A stretch of DNA of 35,109 nucleotides, from contig VGXS01000035.1 of assembly GCA_016873225.1 (NCBI GenBank), positions 1 to 35,109 on the forward strand, in the 5' to 3' direction. A program made the translations under genes and the position numbers. Shown in pieces: positions 7,950 to 15,425 of the stretch (position 1 is its first letter; each line of letters opens with the position of its first letter). The DNA is from Planctomycetota bacterium. Its GTDB lineage: Bacteria; Planctomycetota; Planctomycetia; Gemmatales; Gemmataceae. The notes beneath the pieces are model-generated. The model was given only the letters and a program-made list of their open reading frames with translations, ran no database searches and was not told the DNA's origin.

Positions 7950-9356
7950 ATGAAGAAGATGGCCATGTTGGGTGGCCTGCTGGCGGTTGCCAGCGGTTGC
8001 GTGACGTCGGAGGGGCCGGTCAATTCCGGTTCCGGCGCTTTCATGTCGAAAGCCTTTGAGGGCGGCCTTGCCGACACTGGAATCAGGCAGGGTGTTTCTT
8101 CCGGGCCCAGGGTTCCCGGTGCGGTGGGCCCTTGGGGCGCGCCGGTTCAGGTTGCCGCTCCTTACACTCATGTCGCCCCGACAGGCGAGGCGGCGGCCCG
8201 CGCGATGATCGCCAGCAGCCAGCCTCTTGATATTGTCCAGCAAACCAAGTTTGGCCGGGACTCCAACGGCGCCATCAGCCAGGTCGGCTTCCGTCATGGA
8301 AACCTGACGGGCAGCCTGGTTCCGGGTGCCATGGTTCCCTCATCCAGCGCGATTTCTCCGCCCGGAGTTCCCGCCGTTCCCGGAATGCCTGGTGGCCCGA
8401 TGCCAGCCATGAATCCCTTTTCAGGGGGTAATTCCCCTTTGCCAGTCCCTGGCCAACTGGTTCCGGGCGCGGGCCAACTCCAGCACATGCCCATGACGGG
8501 GGGCCCGGGCGTGGTGGCCGCGGCGGGAGCGCTTCCCATGGGCGGGGCCCCGGTGCCGTTCATGGCCGCAAGGACACAGGTCTTTTTCAATGAAATGGCG
8601 GGCATGAAGGTGGCTTGGTTTGCCACCGACGCTGAAGGCAAGCCCGGATTCACGCAGCAGGCCATCACAAGCCCCGGTCGATACAACTTCGCCCAAGGGG
8701 CCATTTATCGCCTGAAGGTGACCGAGATCCCGAATTCGCCAGGACTTGATCTTTACCCAACCCTTGAAGTTGTGCCCGCCAACAGCAAAACGGCAACCTT
8801 CCTTGCGCACAGCTCGGTTCCGGTCAGCATCACCCAGGAAGACCTGCAGCAAGTCACGGCGGGCAACTTTGTCGTTAAGGTGATTTACTTGCCGGATCCC
8901 CAGTTCCAGGACTTGGCCGTCGCGGGCGGGCCTGATGAGCTTGTTAGCAGCAGGCTTGAGCCTGGCGTCGATCCCATTGCCGAAGCCCAAAGGCGGGGCA
9001 GCATTCTCCTGATTGTCCGCCTTGGAAAAATCGACCTCGAGTTGGCGCACTCACCGGCAATGGACGCCGCCGGCCCCGCTTCTCCGATGATGAATGCCAT
9101 GCCCGGCGGCCCAGCGGGCCCCATGGGCGGCCGGCCATTCATGGCACCCTATTCTTTCCCGCCCGTTCCGATGGGTGCGGTTCCCGGAAACGGCCTGGGG
9201 GCCGGATCGCCCCTGCCCCCAGGTATCAGCATTCCTCCGCTCAGCCTTCCCGAGGGTGGCGCCACGGGTCCCAAGCCGGTTGGCTCGCCGGCGCCAGTCT
9301 CTCCTAGGACACCATCGGCCCCCGGCTTGCCGGCTCCCGCCGCGAGTGGCAACTAA
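7950..9356 (+). CDS. Putative lipoprotein with Pro/Gly/Met-rich tail and unnamed domain (paralogue of the next gene)
   Basis: The start is placed at the ATG at 7950, preceded by AGGGGGAT, because it opens a lipoprotein-type signal ending VASGC at residues 13-17; the lipobox is imperfect. The frame is open further upstream but without export features. The protein is 468 residues. It has Pro/Gly/Met-rich low-complexity stretches at about 110-200 and again after about 375 (PGGPAGPMGG and similar). Between them lies a compact domain, about 240-375, with IYRLKVTEIP, LYPTLEVVP, ITQEDLQQVTAGNFVVKVIY and a closing EAQRRGSILLIVRLGKIDLE. The following gene contains the same domain in the same order. 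I do not recognise a named family. The tail composition suggests an extended envelope or matrix protein. It is divergent from the metallophosphoesterase, with a 267-base gap. Confidence 0.7.
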   Translation: MKKMAMLGGLLAVASGCVTSEGPVNSGSGAFMSKAFEGGLADTGIRQGVSSGPRVPGAVGPWGAPVQVAAPYTHVAPTGEAAARAMIASSQPLDIVQQTKFGRDSNGAISQVGFRHGNLTGSLVPGAMVPSSSAISPPGVPAVPGMPGGPMPAMNPFSGGNSPLPVPGQLVPGAGQLQHMPMTGGPGVVAAAGALPMGGAPVPFMAARTQVFFNEMAGMKVAWFATDAEGKPGFTQQAITSPGRYNFAQGAIYRLKVTEIPNSPGLDLYPTLEVVPANSKTATFLAHSSVPVSITQEDLQQVTAGNFVVKVIYLPDPQFQDLAVAGGPDELVSSRLEPGVDPIAEAQRRGSILLIVRLGKIDLELAHSPAMDAAGPASPMMNAMPGGPAGPMGGRPFMAPYSFPPVPMGAVPGNGLGAGSPLPPGISIPPLSLPEGGATGPKPVGSPAPVSPRTPSAPGLPAPAASGN

Positions 9357-9365
9357 TTGGATCTC

Positions 9366-9383
9366 GGGCGGGCTTGCCCGCCC
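9366..9383 (+). terminator. GC-rich hairpin after the lipoprotein gene
   Basis: GGGCGGGC and GCCCGCCC form a perfect inverted repeat separated by only TT, which in practice gives about a 6-bp stem with a GCTTGC loop. It starts 9 bases after the stop at 9356 and is followed by TGGTTTCC, a poor T-tract. It may attenuate or partly terminate transcription before the next gene. Confidence 0.4.
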
Positions 9384-9494
9384 TGGTTTCCCGCATTCCG
9401 GGTCCGCGCGACAAGGGAGCGACTTGCCTCCCCGGGCAATATCCCACAAGCGCGCGGCCCGGTTTATCTCATGGCAAGGATGGGCGGGTGAAAC

Positions 9495-11120
9495 ATGCGA
9501 ACAATCATCGCTGGCTTCGGCTTGATCGGCGCGGGATTAGGGTATGCAACGGCCCAGAACCCGATTCAATCGTCCCGTCAGATTCAGGGCCAAGCCCCCT
9601 ACTTGTTTGTCAGAATCATTCCACCAGAAGGATGGACCGCCTCCATCCCGGCCGACAGGGAAAAAGTTCTTGAATTAGGCAAAGATGTCATCGGTCTCAG
9701 GCCCGGATACGGATACCGGATCAAGCTGACTTCCAAAGTCGGTATTTCGCTTTTTCCCACGGTTGAAGTTGTGGGAACCATCGTCATGCCCCCGGACCTG
9801 AAACCCGAGCGGCATATCGCGGCGATCGGATGGTCGACGGAGGAGCTCAGCCAGGCTTCCGCCGGGAGATTACTGACCAAACTGCTTTATGTTGAACATC
9901 CAGAAAAGGCGATACCAAAAACCTCTTTGCCCGAAACCCCTCCCGTTACCGAGGTCGAACCCGGAGACGATCTCCTCCGCTTGGCATTGGCCAAGGGTCG
10001 GCCAGTCGCCCGGATTGTGACGGGTTCCCGTTCGATTGATCAAGTGGAATTCACAAAATCCGCGGTCGCCGGCACAGTTTGGCGTGTTGACAAGGAAGGT
10101 CCAAAGATGCCTTCTTCGCCACCATGGATTCCCCTTATCCAACCCCCAGGCGACCCCATCCTCGGTCTTCCCTGCCCCAACACCGAGGTCATCAAGGATG
10201 GCGGTGATCGTTTTCCCAGAACTGTCATTGGTGGCCAAGGAGAGGCCGTTGGAATAGATCCCGAGGATACGGTGGCGGAGTTCACCCCATCCAAGGGACC
10301 TCGACGCGTGGTGCCATCCAACCGCGTCTGCATTTACACACCAAGATTTTGTGTTTTGGCTCAGGTGGCGGGTCTGGGCCAGATGGACCACCAGACCTAC
10401 CCGGCAGGCACCATGGTAAGCCAGGGGATCAATGGGCTTAACTTCAAGCAACCAAGCCTCGCGACCGTGACGGAAACGCGGATCAACGGGTTGAGAAGCC
10501 GCCAGCGCCCGGGAGGGATCGGCTTGACACAGTATGCGGGAAGGGTGCTCAAGCTTCAAGTCCTTCAAGCCCAAGACCTTATTCAAACACCCATGGCGAA
10601 TGTGGTCGAGAAGACCATCGAATCGGTCAATGATCGCAAGCGGCCCCAATCCACCGTCAACGAGGAACGCCTGCTCACCAAAACCGGAGCCATTGGAATT
10701 CGACAGTTGATCTCAGAGACAAGGGCCTTGGCTCTGGCCGGAACTGAGAGCGGCCCCAAGGTTGTTTCTAGCCAACTCTCACCCAAGGAAATCCTGACCG
10801 ACTGCAAGGAGAACCTGATTGTTCTCGATCAGCCCATGGTTCTCCACAAATCGGCTGACAAGAGTGTGGCCATACCTGGCGAAATCGTCACTTTCACCCT
10901 TCGGTTCTCCAACATGACAGGAAAGGATCTTCGTGATGTCGCAATCGTGGACAGTCTTTCTCCACGACTCGAATTCGTGGAAGGAACTTCCAGAAGCAAC
11001 AAGGAATCGATTTTCACCTTGCAGGAAAATGAGTCGGGGAGCCTCATCCTGCGTTGGGAGCTGGGAACGCTTTCGGCAGGCGAAAGCGCGCTGGTGCGAT
11101 TCCAGGCCAAGGTCAGATGA
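9495..11120 (+). CDS. Secreted DUF11-domain protein with N-terminal unnamed domain
   Basis: A 541-residue protein with a signal peptide (MRTIIAGFGLIGAGLGYATAQ). Residues about 35-190 match the domain of the preceding gene: YRIKLTSKVG, LFPTVEVVG, WSTEELSQASAGRLLTKLLY, then LRLALAKGRPVARIVTGSRSID. A middle region (190-440) has no recognisable motif. The C-terminal ~95 residues are a DUF11-type beta-sandwich (VVLHKSADKSVAIPGEIV-like start, FSNMTGKDLRDVAIVDSLSP, LRWELGTLSAGESALVRFQA). DUF11 domains are usually found in bacterial surface and extracellular-matrix proteins. A GGCGGGTGA sequence precedes the ATG. It probably belongs with the upstream gene, 138 bases away, possibly separated by the hairpin at 9366. 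It converges on the fatty-acid-like cluster. The structural role is inferred. Confidence 0.7.
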   Translation: MRTIIAGFGLIGAGLGYATAQNPIQSSRQIQGQAPYLFVRIIPPEGWTASIPADREKVLELGKDVIGLRPGYGYRIKLTSKVGISLFPTVEVVGTIVMPPDLKPERHIAAIGWSTEELSQASAGRLLTKLLYVEHPEKAIPKTSLPETPPVTEVEPGDDLLRLALAKGRPVARIVTGSRSIDQVEFTKSAVAGTVWRVDKEGPKMPSSPPWIPLIQPPGDPILGLPCPNTEVIKDGGDRFPRTVIGGQGEAVGIDPEDTVAEFTPSKGPRRVVPSNRVCIYTPRFCVLAQVAGLGQMDHQTYPAGTMVSQGINGLNFKQPSLATVTETRINGLRSRQRPGGIGLTQYAGRVLKLQVLQAQDLIQTPMANVVEKTIESVNDRKRPQSTVNEERLLTKTGAIGIRQLISETRALALAGTESGPKVVSSQLSPKEILTDCKENLIVLDQPMVLHKSADKSVAIPGEIVTFTLRFSNMTGKDLRDVAIVDSLSPRLEFVEGTSRSNKESIFTLQENESGSLILRWELGTLSAGESALVRFQAKVR

Positions 11121-11135
11121 TTGGACGACGAAAGG

Positions 11136-11237
11136 TCAACCGGTCCCCTTCTTGTTGAGGAAAAGCACGGCTCCCAATCCGATCAAGGCCACGGCCATGC
11201 CAATAATCACATAGGTGTTGCTAAGAAGGTCCAACAT
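11136..11237 (-). CDS. 33-residue single-pass membrane peptide
   Basis: A short gene read directly from the sequence: MLDLLSNTYVIIGMAVAL, then IGLGAVLFLNKKGTG and a TGA at 11136-11138. The ATG at 11237 is preceded by AAAGGAG at about 9 bases, one of the best ribosome-binding sites in the window. The peptide has a polar N-terminus, about 20 hydrophobic residues from TYVIIG to LFL, and a Lys-Lys tail. This is a standard single-pass helix with the lysines most likely on the cytoplasmic side. It is the last gene of the co-directional run, 98 bases after the GH3 stop. The family is unknown. It could be a small subunit tethering the pathway enzymes to the membrane, or simply an independent small membrane protein. 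Confidence 0.65.
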   Translation of the reverse strand: MLDLLSNTYVIIGMAVALIGLGAVLFLNKKGTG

Positions 11238-11255
11238 ATTCCCGTCTCCTTTCTG

Positions 11256-11276
11256 TTCCTCACGAAAAGTGAGGAA
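11256..11276 (-). promoter_or_regulatory. Leader hairpin before the 33-residue membrane gene
   Basis: TTCCTCAC and GTGAGGAA form a perfect 8-bp stem around a 5-base loop (GAAAA on the plus strand). On the minus strand it follows the GH3 gene and ends just before the AAAGGAG of the small gene. No T-run follows, so an RNA-processing or translation-control element fits better than a terminator. Confidence 0.4.
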
Positions 11277-11335
11277 GCCTCACATATCGGCGCAGACATG
11301 AGAATCGAATGCCGACATCGTAACAACTTGAATTT

Positions 11336-13045
11336 CTAACTTGCCAAGTCCGCCTTGGAAAGACCAGTATGGAATGTCAAGTCGTTGATGAGGCACGGAT
11401 GCTTGTATTGCTCAGGCGCTCCCCTTGTGGCCGAAAGCCGCTTCCTGTCCCACTCCGTCCAATAACCGGGCCTCAGGAACACAAGTTTCATGGGTCCGAG
11501 GCGTTGGCTGGATCGCTTCGACTCATATTCCACATTCAATTCAATGAGCAGCCTTTCGACGGATTCGACGAACATTCTGGCGCGCGATGTGGATTCCAAT
11601 TCTCCGGCCTCGACATGCAAACCGTAGCAGGGCAACCGTTCATCCCATATGGGGGCGACGGAATAGCTCGCCAGGCTCAGGTCCTGCAGGGCAAGGGCCC
11701 TCGCGACAGCCTGGGTGACATGATATTCCGACAATTTTTCTCCCGTCAAATTGCTGAAATAGGCTCCCTTGTTGAGAAACTCAAGCATCGGGGTCTTTCC
11801 GAAAAAGCCGGTGCAGCGGACGAGGTCGCGGATGTCGTAACGGTAAAGTCCGTAATCGGTCGTCAGCAGGATGAAATAGGATTGGCCCGCTTCGAGTTCG
11901 TGCGCCAGGAGGGTTCTGGGATTCTGGGAGCCCATTTCCCCCTCGGGCACGAATTCAAAGAAGTGCGAAACGATGTCAAGGACTCCGGAGGGGCTTGAAT
12001 CGGCGACAGGAATGGTCATCCTGCCCTCGCTTGCGATCAATCCGACATCCCTGATGGGCATGGCTCCGAAATATTTCGGATATTGGCGCAAGTAAGCTCC
12101 CATGCTGCCGCCGGTCCAATTTCCAAGGAGCGTCCATTCGGGCCAATAATCCTTCGGATAGAGCGTTCCCTCCTTCTTTCTCAGGCGTTCCAGTTCCCTG
12201 GCGCGATCTGGATTGGGTTTGCCGGTACGCGCCGAAACTTCCCGCCTGATATCCGCGGGAATCTCTTGCCTGACCGAAAGGCTGCCATCATGGATGTCCC
12301 TGATCAGCTCATCGGCATGATCATTTCCGAACCTGGCCAGGTTGACAAGGGTCGACGGGTTGGCGGCCAAAACCATGCCAACCTGCCTCGGCATGCTCAA
12401 TCTCATTGCCAGGTATTGCTTGGCAACGGGATCCTTGACCCGGCCCGCCGACCCTGGCACGGCGTAAACCCGCCTGATGATCGGATTCTGCATTGTCGCC
12501 GTCAGGCCCGTCACGGCGCCGCAGGGAATCCCTCCCTCGGTCAATTCCTCCTGCCAGTCGCCCGACATCTGGACGATCGGTGTCATGGGGATTTTCACAT
12601 GGTCTTGGAAGGCCCGAAGCCCCCAAAGGTTCCAGCCCCGGCGGTAGGAGGTGAGGTAACTCGGATTCACCGGAATCAGCTTGCGCGTCGCCGTGGTTCC
12701 GCTCGTCAACGCGAACATGTGGATTTTCTGGTCTGCCAAAAGGGCCCTGTAGTCGCCCCGTCGCATCCTGTCGATATAGGGAGACAGCCTCTCGTAACCC
12801 GCAATTGGAAGAGCCCGACGAAAGTCACCAAGGTTGCGAATGGAAGCGAATCCGTGGTCACGCCCGAAGCCGGTGTCCTGATGCCTGCGGATGATCCGCA
12901 TTAGGAGCTTGCCTTGGATGCCAGCCGGATCCTCGACGGTTTCAATGAATGAGCGTAGCTTGCGCCTTATGGGAGGCGCGATGACGATATCGAGCAGTTT
13001 CCGGAGCAAGAATTTCCCGAATGATCCTGAGCCGGAATTTGACAT
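11336..13045 (-). CDS. GH3-family acyl-adenylate / amido synthetase
   Basis: A 569-residue protein of the GH3 (auxin-responsive promoter) family, part of the ANL adenylating superfamily. Landmarks are the ATP loop ALTSGTTATRKLIP at about 112-125, GLIASEGRM in the middle, and YGLYRYDIRDLVRC with LNLTGEKLSE-like NLTGEKLSEYHV in the C-terminal half. GH3 enzymes activate a carboxylic acid as acyl-AMP and transfer it to an amine, usually an amino acid. The length is normal for the family. Its start at 13045 has GAGG just upstream, and it begins 7 bases after the alpha/beta hydrolase stop, so the two are translationally close. In this cluster a plausible role is releasing or capping the acyl product as an amide; that is inference. 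Bacterial GH3 proteins are poorly characterised, so the substrate is unknown. Confidence 0.85.
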   Translation of the reverse strand: MSNSGSGSFGKFLLRKLLDIVIAPPIRRKLRSFIETVEDPAGIQGKLLMRIIRRHQDTGFGRDHGFASIRNLGDFRRALPIAGYERLSPYIDRMRRGDYRALLADQKIHMFALTSGTTATRKLIPVNPSYLTSYRRGWNLWGLRAFQDHVKIPMTPIVQMSGDWQEELTEGGIPCGAVTGLTATMQNPIIRRVYAVPGSAGRVKDPVAKQYLAMRLSMPRQVGMVLAANPSTLVNLARFGNDHADELIRDIHDGSLSVRQEIPADIRREVSARTGKPNPDRARELERLRKKEGTLYPKDYWPEWTLLGNWTGGSMGAYLRQYPKYFGAMPIRDVGLIASEGRMTIPVADSSPSGVLDIVSHFFEFVPEGEMGSQNPRTLLAHELEAGQSYFILLTTDYGLYRYDIRDLVRCTGFFGKTPMLEFLNKGAYFSNLTGEKLSEYHVTQAVARALALQDLSLASYSVAPIWDERLPCYGLHVEAGELESTSRARMFVESVERLLIELNVEYESKRSSQRLGPMKLVFLRPGYWTEWDRKRLSATRGAPEQYKHPCLINDLTFHTGLSKADLAS

Positions 13046-13052
13046 GGAGGCC

Positions 13053-14060
13053 TCAGCCGCCCCGCGCGCCGACCGGCATCGGGGAATGCACCGCGGGAAG
13101 GTGATCGTCTAGGAAGGCCAACACCCTGGTTCGATATTCCTCAGGGTGCTTGGCATAAGCCTCGTTGTGCCTCGCGCCGGGGGCCAACCAGAAGTCATGG
13201 GTGGCGTATCCAGCCTGTGCCACAATAAGGTGAAGTTTCTCGGCCATCACCGGCCTGATGTAGCTGTCTTTCTCGCCATGAATCATCAGTGTTGGTTTCT
13301 CTCCCAAATGTCGGAGAGCTCCCTCGATTGATGGAAACCGGCAGCTTCGCTCACGCTGCACCATGAAGAAACAAGCCTTGGCGAGCGATCCATAAAACCA
13401 GTTGGGAAGGATATTCTGGAGCCAGTGCAACCGGCTGTAGATCTTGACCCACTGCCTCATGTAGGGAACAACCGTGGTGTAAACCGCGAACATGCCGTCG
13501 GTGACAAGGCATTCGACGAATGGATCATTCACGGAGGCGATGGTGGCTGCACCGGCACCCTTGCTGATTCCCATGACTCCGATCGAACTGACCTGACCGG
13601 CGTAGCGCCTCTTCATCCATCCAAGGACAGCCTTGGCATCGGCAACTTCAAAATCGGTCACCCAGTGCAGCGGCTTGTAACCCTCGATGGAATCGCTTTC
13701 GCCCTGCCCCCTTGGCTCATAGGATACTATGTCGTAGCCGGCATCCCTGAGGAAATGCGAATAATCGAGGCAGGACCATCGGTTCGAGCCGTATTCAGGA
13801 GCGAATAGCACAACTCCCCTGAGCCTTCCAGACGAAGGCAGGACACAAAGCCTCAGACGCGAATTACCCGGGCCGTCGATCCACATGTCCTCAGCATCTT
13901 CAATGGGTTGCCCGCGATTGATGGCAAAAAGCGGCCTTTCCTGAAAAATCCTTGCAATATAGCTGAGGTAATAGACATAGATGTACAGCCAAATCAAAAT
14001 CAGGCAGCCGATAGGCAACGCCAGGAGAATGGCTGCAATGGTCGCGATGATCCAAAACAA
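13053..14060 (-). CDS. Membrane-anchored alpha/beta hydrolase
   Basis: A 335-residue protein. The N-terminal ~40 residues form one long or two short hydrophobic helices (IIATIAAILLALPIGCLILI and LYIYVYYLSYIA). The rest is an alpha/beta hydrolase: GISKG (164-168) with nucleophile S166, HGEKDSY giving D265, and ARHNEAY giving H298. The motif order is right for an esterase, thioesterase or acyltransferase. Translation appears to start at a TTG (14060), because no in-frame ATG lies near and GGGGAC sits about 7 bases upstream. It lies 24 bases after the ketosynthase and 7 bases before GH3. It may release chains from the carrier protein or move acyl groups at the membrane. The family name is sure; the substrate is not. 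Confidence 0.8.
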   Translation of the reverse strand: MFWIIATIAAILLALPIGCLILIWLYIYVYYLSYIARIFQERPLFAINRGQPIEDAEDMWIDGPGNSRLRLCVLPSSGRLRGVVLFAPEYGSNRWSCLDYSHFLRDAGYDIVSYEPRGQGESDSIEGYKPLHWVTDFEVADAKAVLGWMKRRYAGQVSSIGVMGISKGAGAATIASVNDPFVECLVTDGMFAVYTTVVPYMRQWVKIYSRLHWLQNILPNWFYGSLAKACFFMVQRERSCRFPSIEGALRHLGEKPTLMIHGEKDSYIRPVMAEKLHLIVAQAGYATHDFWLAPGARHNEAYAKHPEEYRTRVLAFLDDHLPAVHSPMPVGARGG

Positions 14061-14084
14061 TGCGTTGTCCCCAAGTTTACCGGA

Positions 14085-15395
14085 TCAACCAGCGAATCGG
14101 CTTACCACCAGCGATGTGTTCTGGCCGCCAAACCCAAAGCTGTTGCTAAGGCAGTGATCGACCGTGGCATTGCGCGCCTGATTTGGGACATAATCGAGGT
14201 CACATTCGGGATCCGGATTTTCGTAATTCATCGTTGGTGGAAGCACTCCAAGCCTCATCGCCTCGACACAGGTGATCAATTCAACCGCACCTGCCGCCGC
14301 GATCAGGTGACCCATCATGCTTTTGATGCTGCTGCAGGGCACCATTTTAGCATTTTCTCCAAAAACATGCTTGATGGCAAGTGACTCGACCCTGTCATTG
14401 ACCTGTGTGCTTGTTCCATGCGCGTTGATGTAGCCGATGTCCTGCGGGTTCAAACCGGCATCCTGAAGGGCACCGGCTATGCAGGCGATGGCTCCACGAC
14501 CTTCGGGATGGCTGTCGGTGACGCGGAACGCGTCAGCGGTGGAAAAGTATCCCGTCAACTCGGCATGAATCTTGGCTCCCCTGGAGCGGGCATGCTCCAG
14601 TTCCTCCAGAACCAACATCCCCGCGCCTTCGGCAAGGACAAACCCGTCCCTTTCACGATCGAATGGCCTGGAGGCGCCTTGGGGGTTGGCATTGTTCGTG
14701 CTGAGTGCCGTTAACAGGTTGAATCCCGTCACTCCGAAAGGGTGGATCATGCTGTGGGCGCCACCCGCCAAAACCATGTCCGCGTCACCATACCGGATGA
14801 GGTCGAGGGCCTCACCCAAGGCCTGCGCGCTGGCCGCGCAGGCGGTGAGGCAATTGTAATTCGGCCCCTCAAGGCCAAAATGGGACGCCAGATGATACGC
14901 CGTGGAGTGCAGTTCCTGCTCCTCCTCGGCCTCTGCATGGAACGATTCACGGGCTCCCCGGCAAAAAACCGGATAGTTCAACGACCGGCTCGATGGATCA
15001 TAAGCCTGGGCCGTTTCCCACATGAGGTTGTTGAAATCCTGAATCCCTTCACCGGATCCCAGGTAGATGCCAAACCGATCCGTACGAACCTTTCCGGAAC
15101 TGATCAGGCCAACCAAACCCGACGATTCCAAGGCTTGATGCGCAGCACCAGCCGCGAATTGGCTGTTGACTCCGCAGTTCCTCCACGGGCCCGTGTCCTT
15201 GAACCAAACCCCGAGGTTGAACGACTTCACCTCGGCTGCGAAGGTTGTGGGAAAAGTCCTGGCATCGAACCTGCTGATGGGGCCAACCCCTGAGCGGCCT
15301 TCCAGTTGGGCCTGGAACATGGTGTCAACGGAATGCCCAAGGGGCGTCACGGCCCCCATTCCCGTGATGACAACCCGCCTTTTGCCGGACGACAT
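14085..15395 (-). CDS. Beta-ketoacyl-ACP synthase (FabF-type, active)
   Basis: A 436-residue condensing enzyme of the KAS I/II fold. The thiolase-type catalytic triad is complete: C186 in CLTACAASAQ, H326 in INAHGTSTQ and H363 in SSIKSMMGHL. The C-terminal glycine-rich motif SNSFGFGGQN is also present. It should perform decarboxylative Claisen condensation between an acyl-enzyme and malonyl-ACP. The ATG at 15395 is chosen over an upstream TTG because GGAG sits 9 bases before it. It follows the ketosynthase-like gene by 30 bases and precedes the hydrolase by 24. The pairing with a Cys-less homologue resembles KS/chain-length-factor heterodimers of type II polyketide and aryl-polyene pathways rather than housekeeping FabF. 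The active-enzyme call is firm; the pathway product is unknown. Confidence 0.9.
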   Translation of the reverse strand: MSSGKRRVVITGMGAVTPLGHSVDTMFQAQLEGRSGVGPISRFDARTFPTTFAAEVKSFNLGVWFKDTGPWRNCGVNSQFAAGAAHQALESSGLVGLISSGKVRTDRFGIYLGSGEGIQDFNNLMWETAQAYDPSSRSLNYPVFCRGARESFHAEAEEEQELHSTAYHLASHFGLEGPNYNCLTACAASAQALGEALDLIRYGDADMVLAGGAHSMIHPFGVTGFNLLTALSTNNANPQGASRPFDRERDGFVLAEGAGMLVLEELEHARSRGAKIHAELTGYFSTADAFRVTDSHPEGRGAIACIAGALQDAGLNPQDIGYINAHGTSTQVNDRVESLAIKHVFGENAKMVPCSSIKSMMGHLIAAAGAVELITCVEAMRLGVLPPTMNYENPDPECDLDYVPNQARNATVDHCLSNSFGFGGQNTSLVVSRFAG

Positions 15396-15425
15396 TTGAA
15401 GTGACTCCAAGGATGTGATGCGGGA

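Noticed and set aside
8330..9355. Pro/Gly/Met-rich stretches in the lipoprotein gene as a tandem repeat
   Set aside because: Low complexity but no exact repeating unit at DNA level.
12083..12904. A 273-codon plus-strand frame within GH3
   Set aside because: Antisense to clear GH3 motifs and without a ribosome-binding site.
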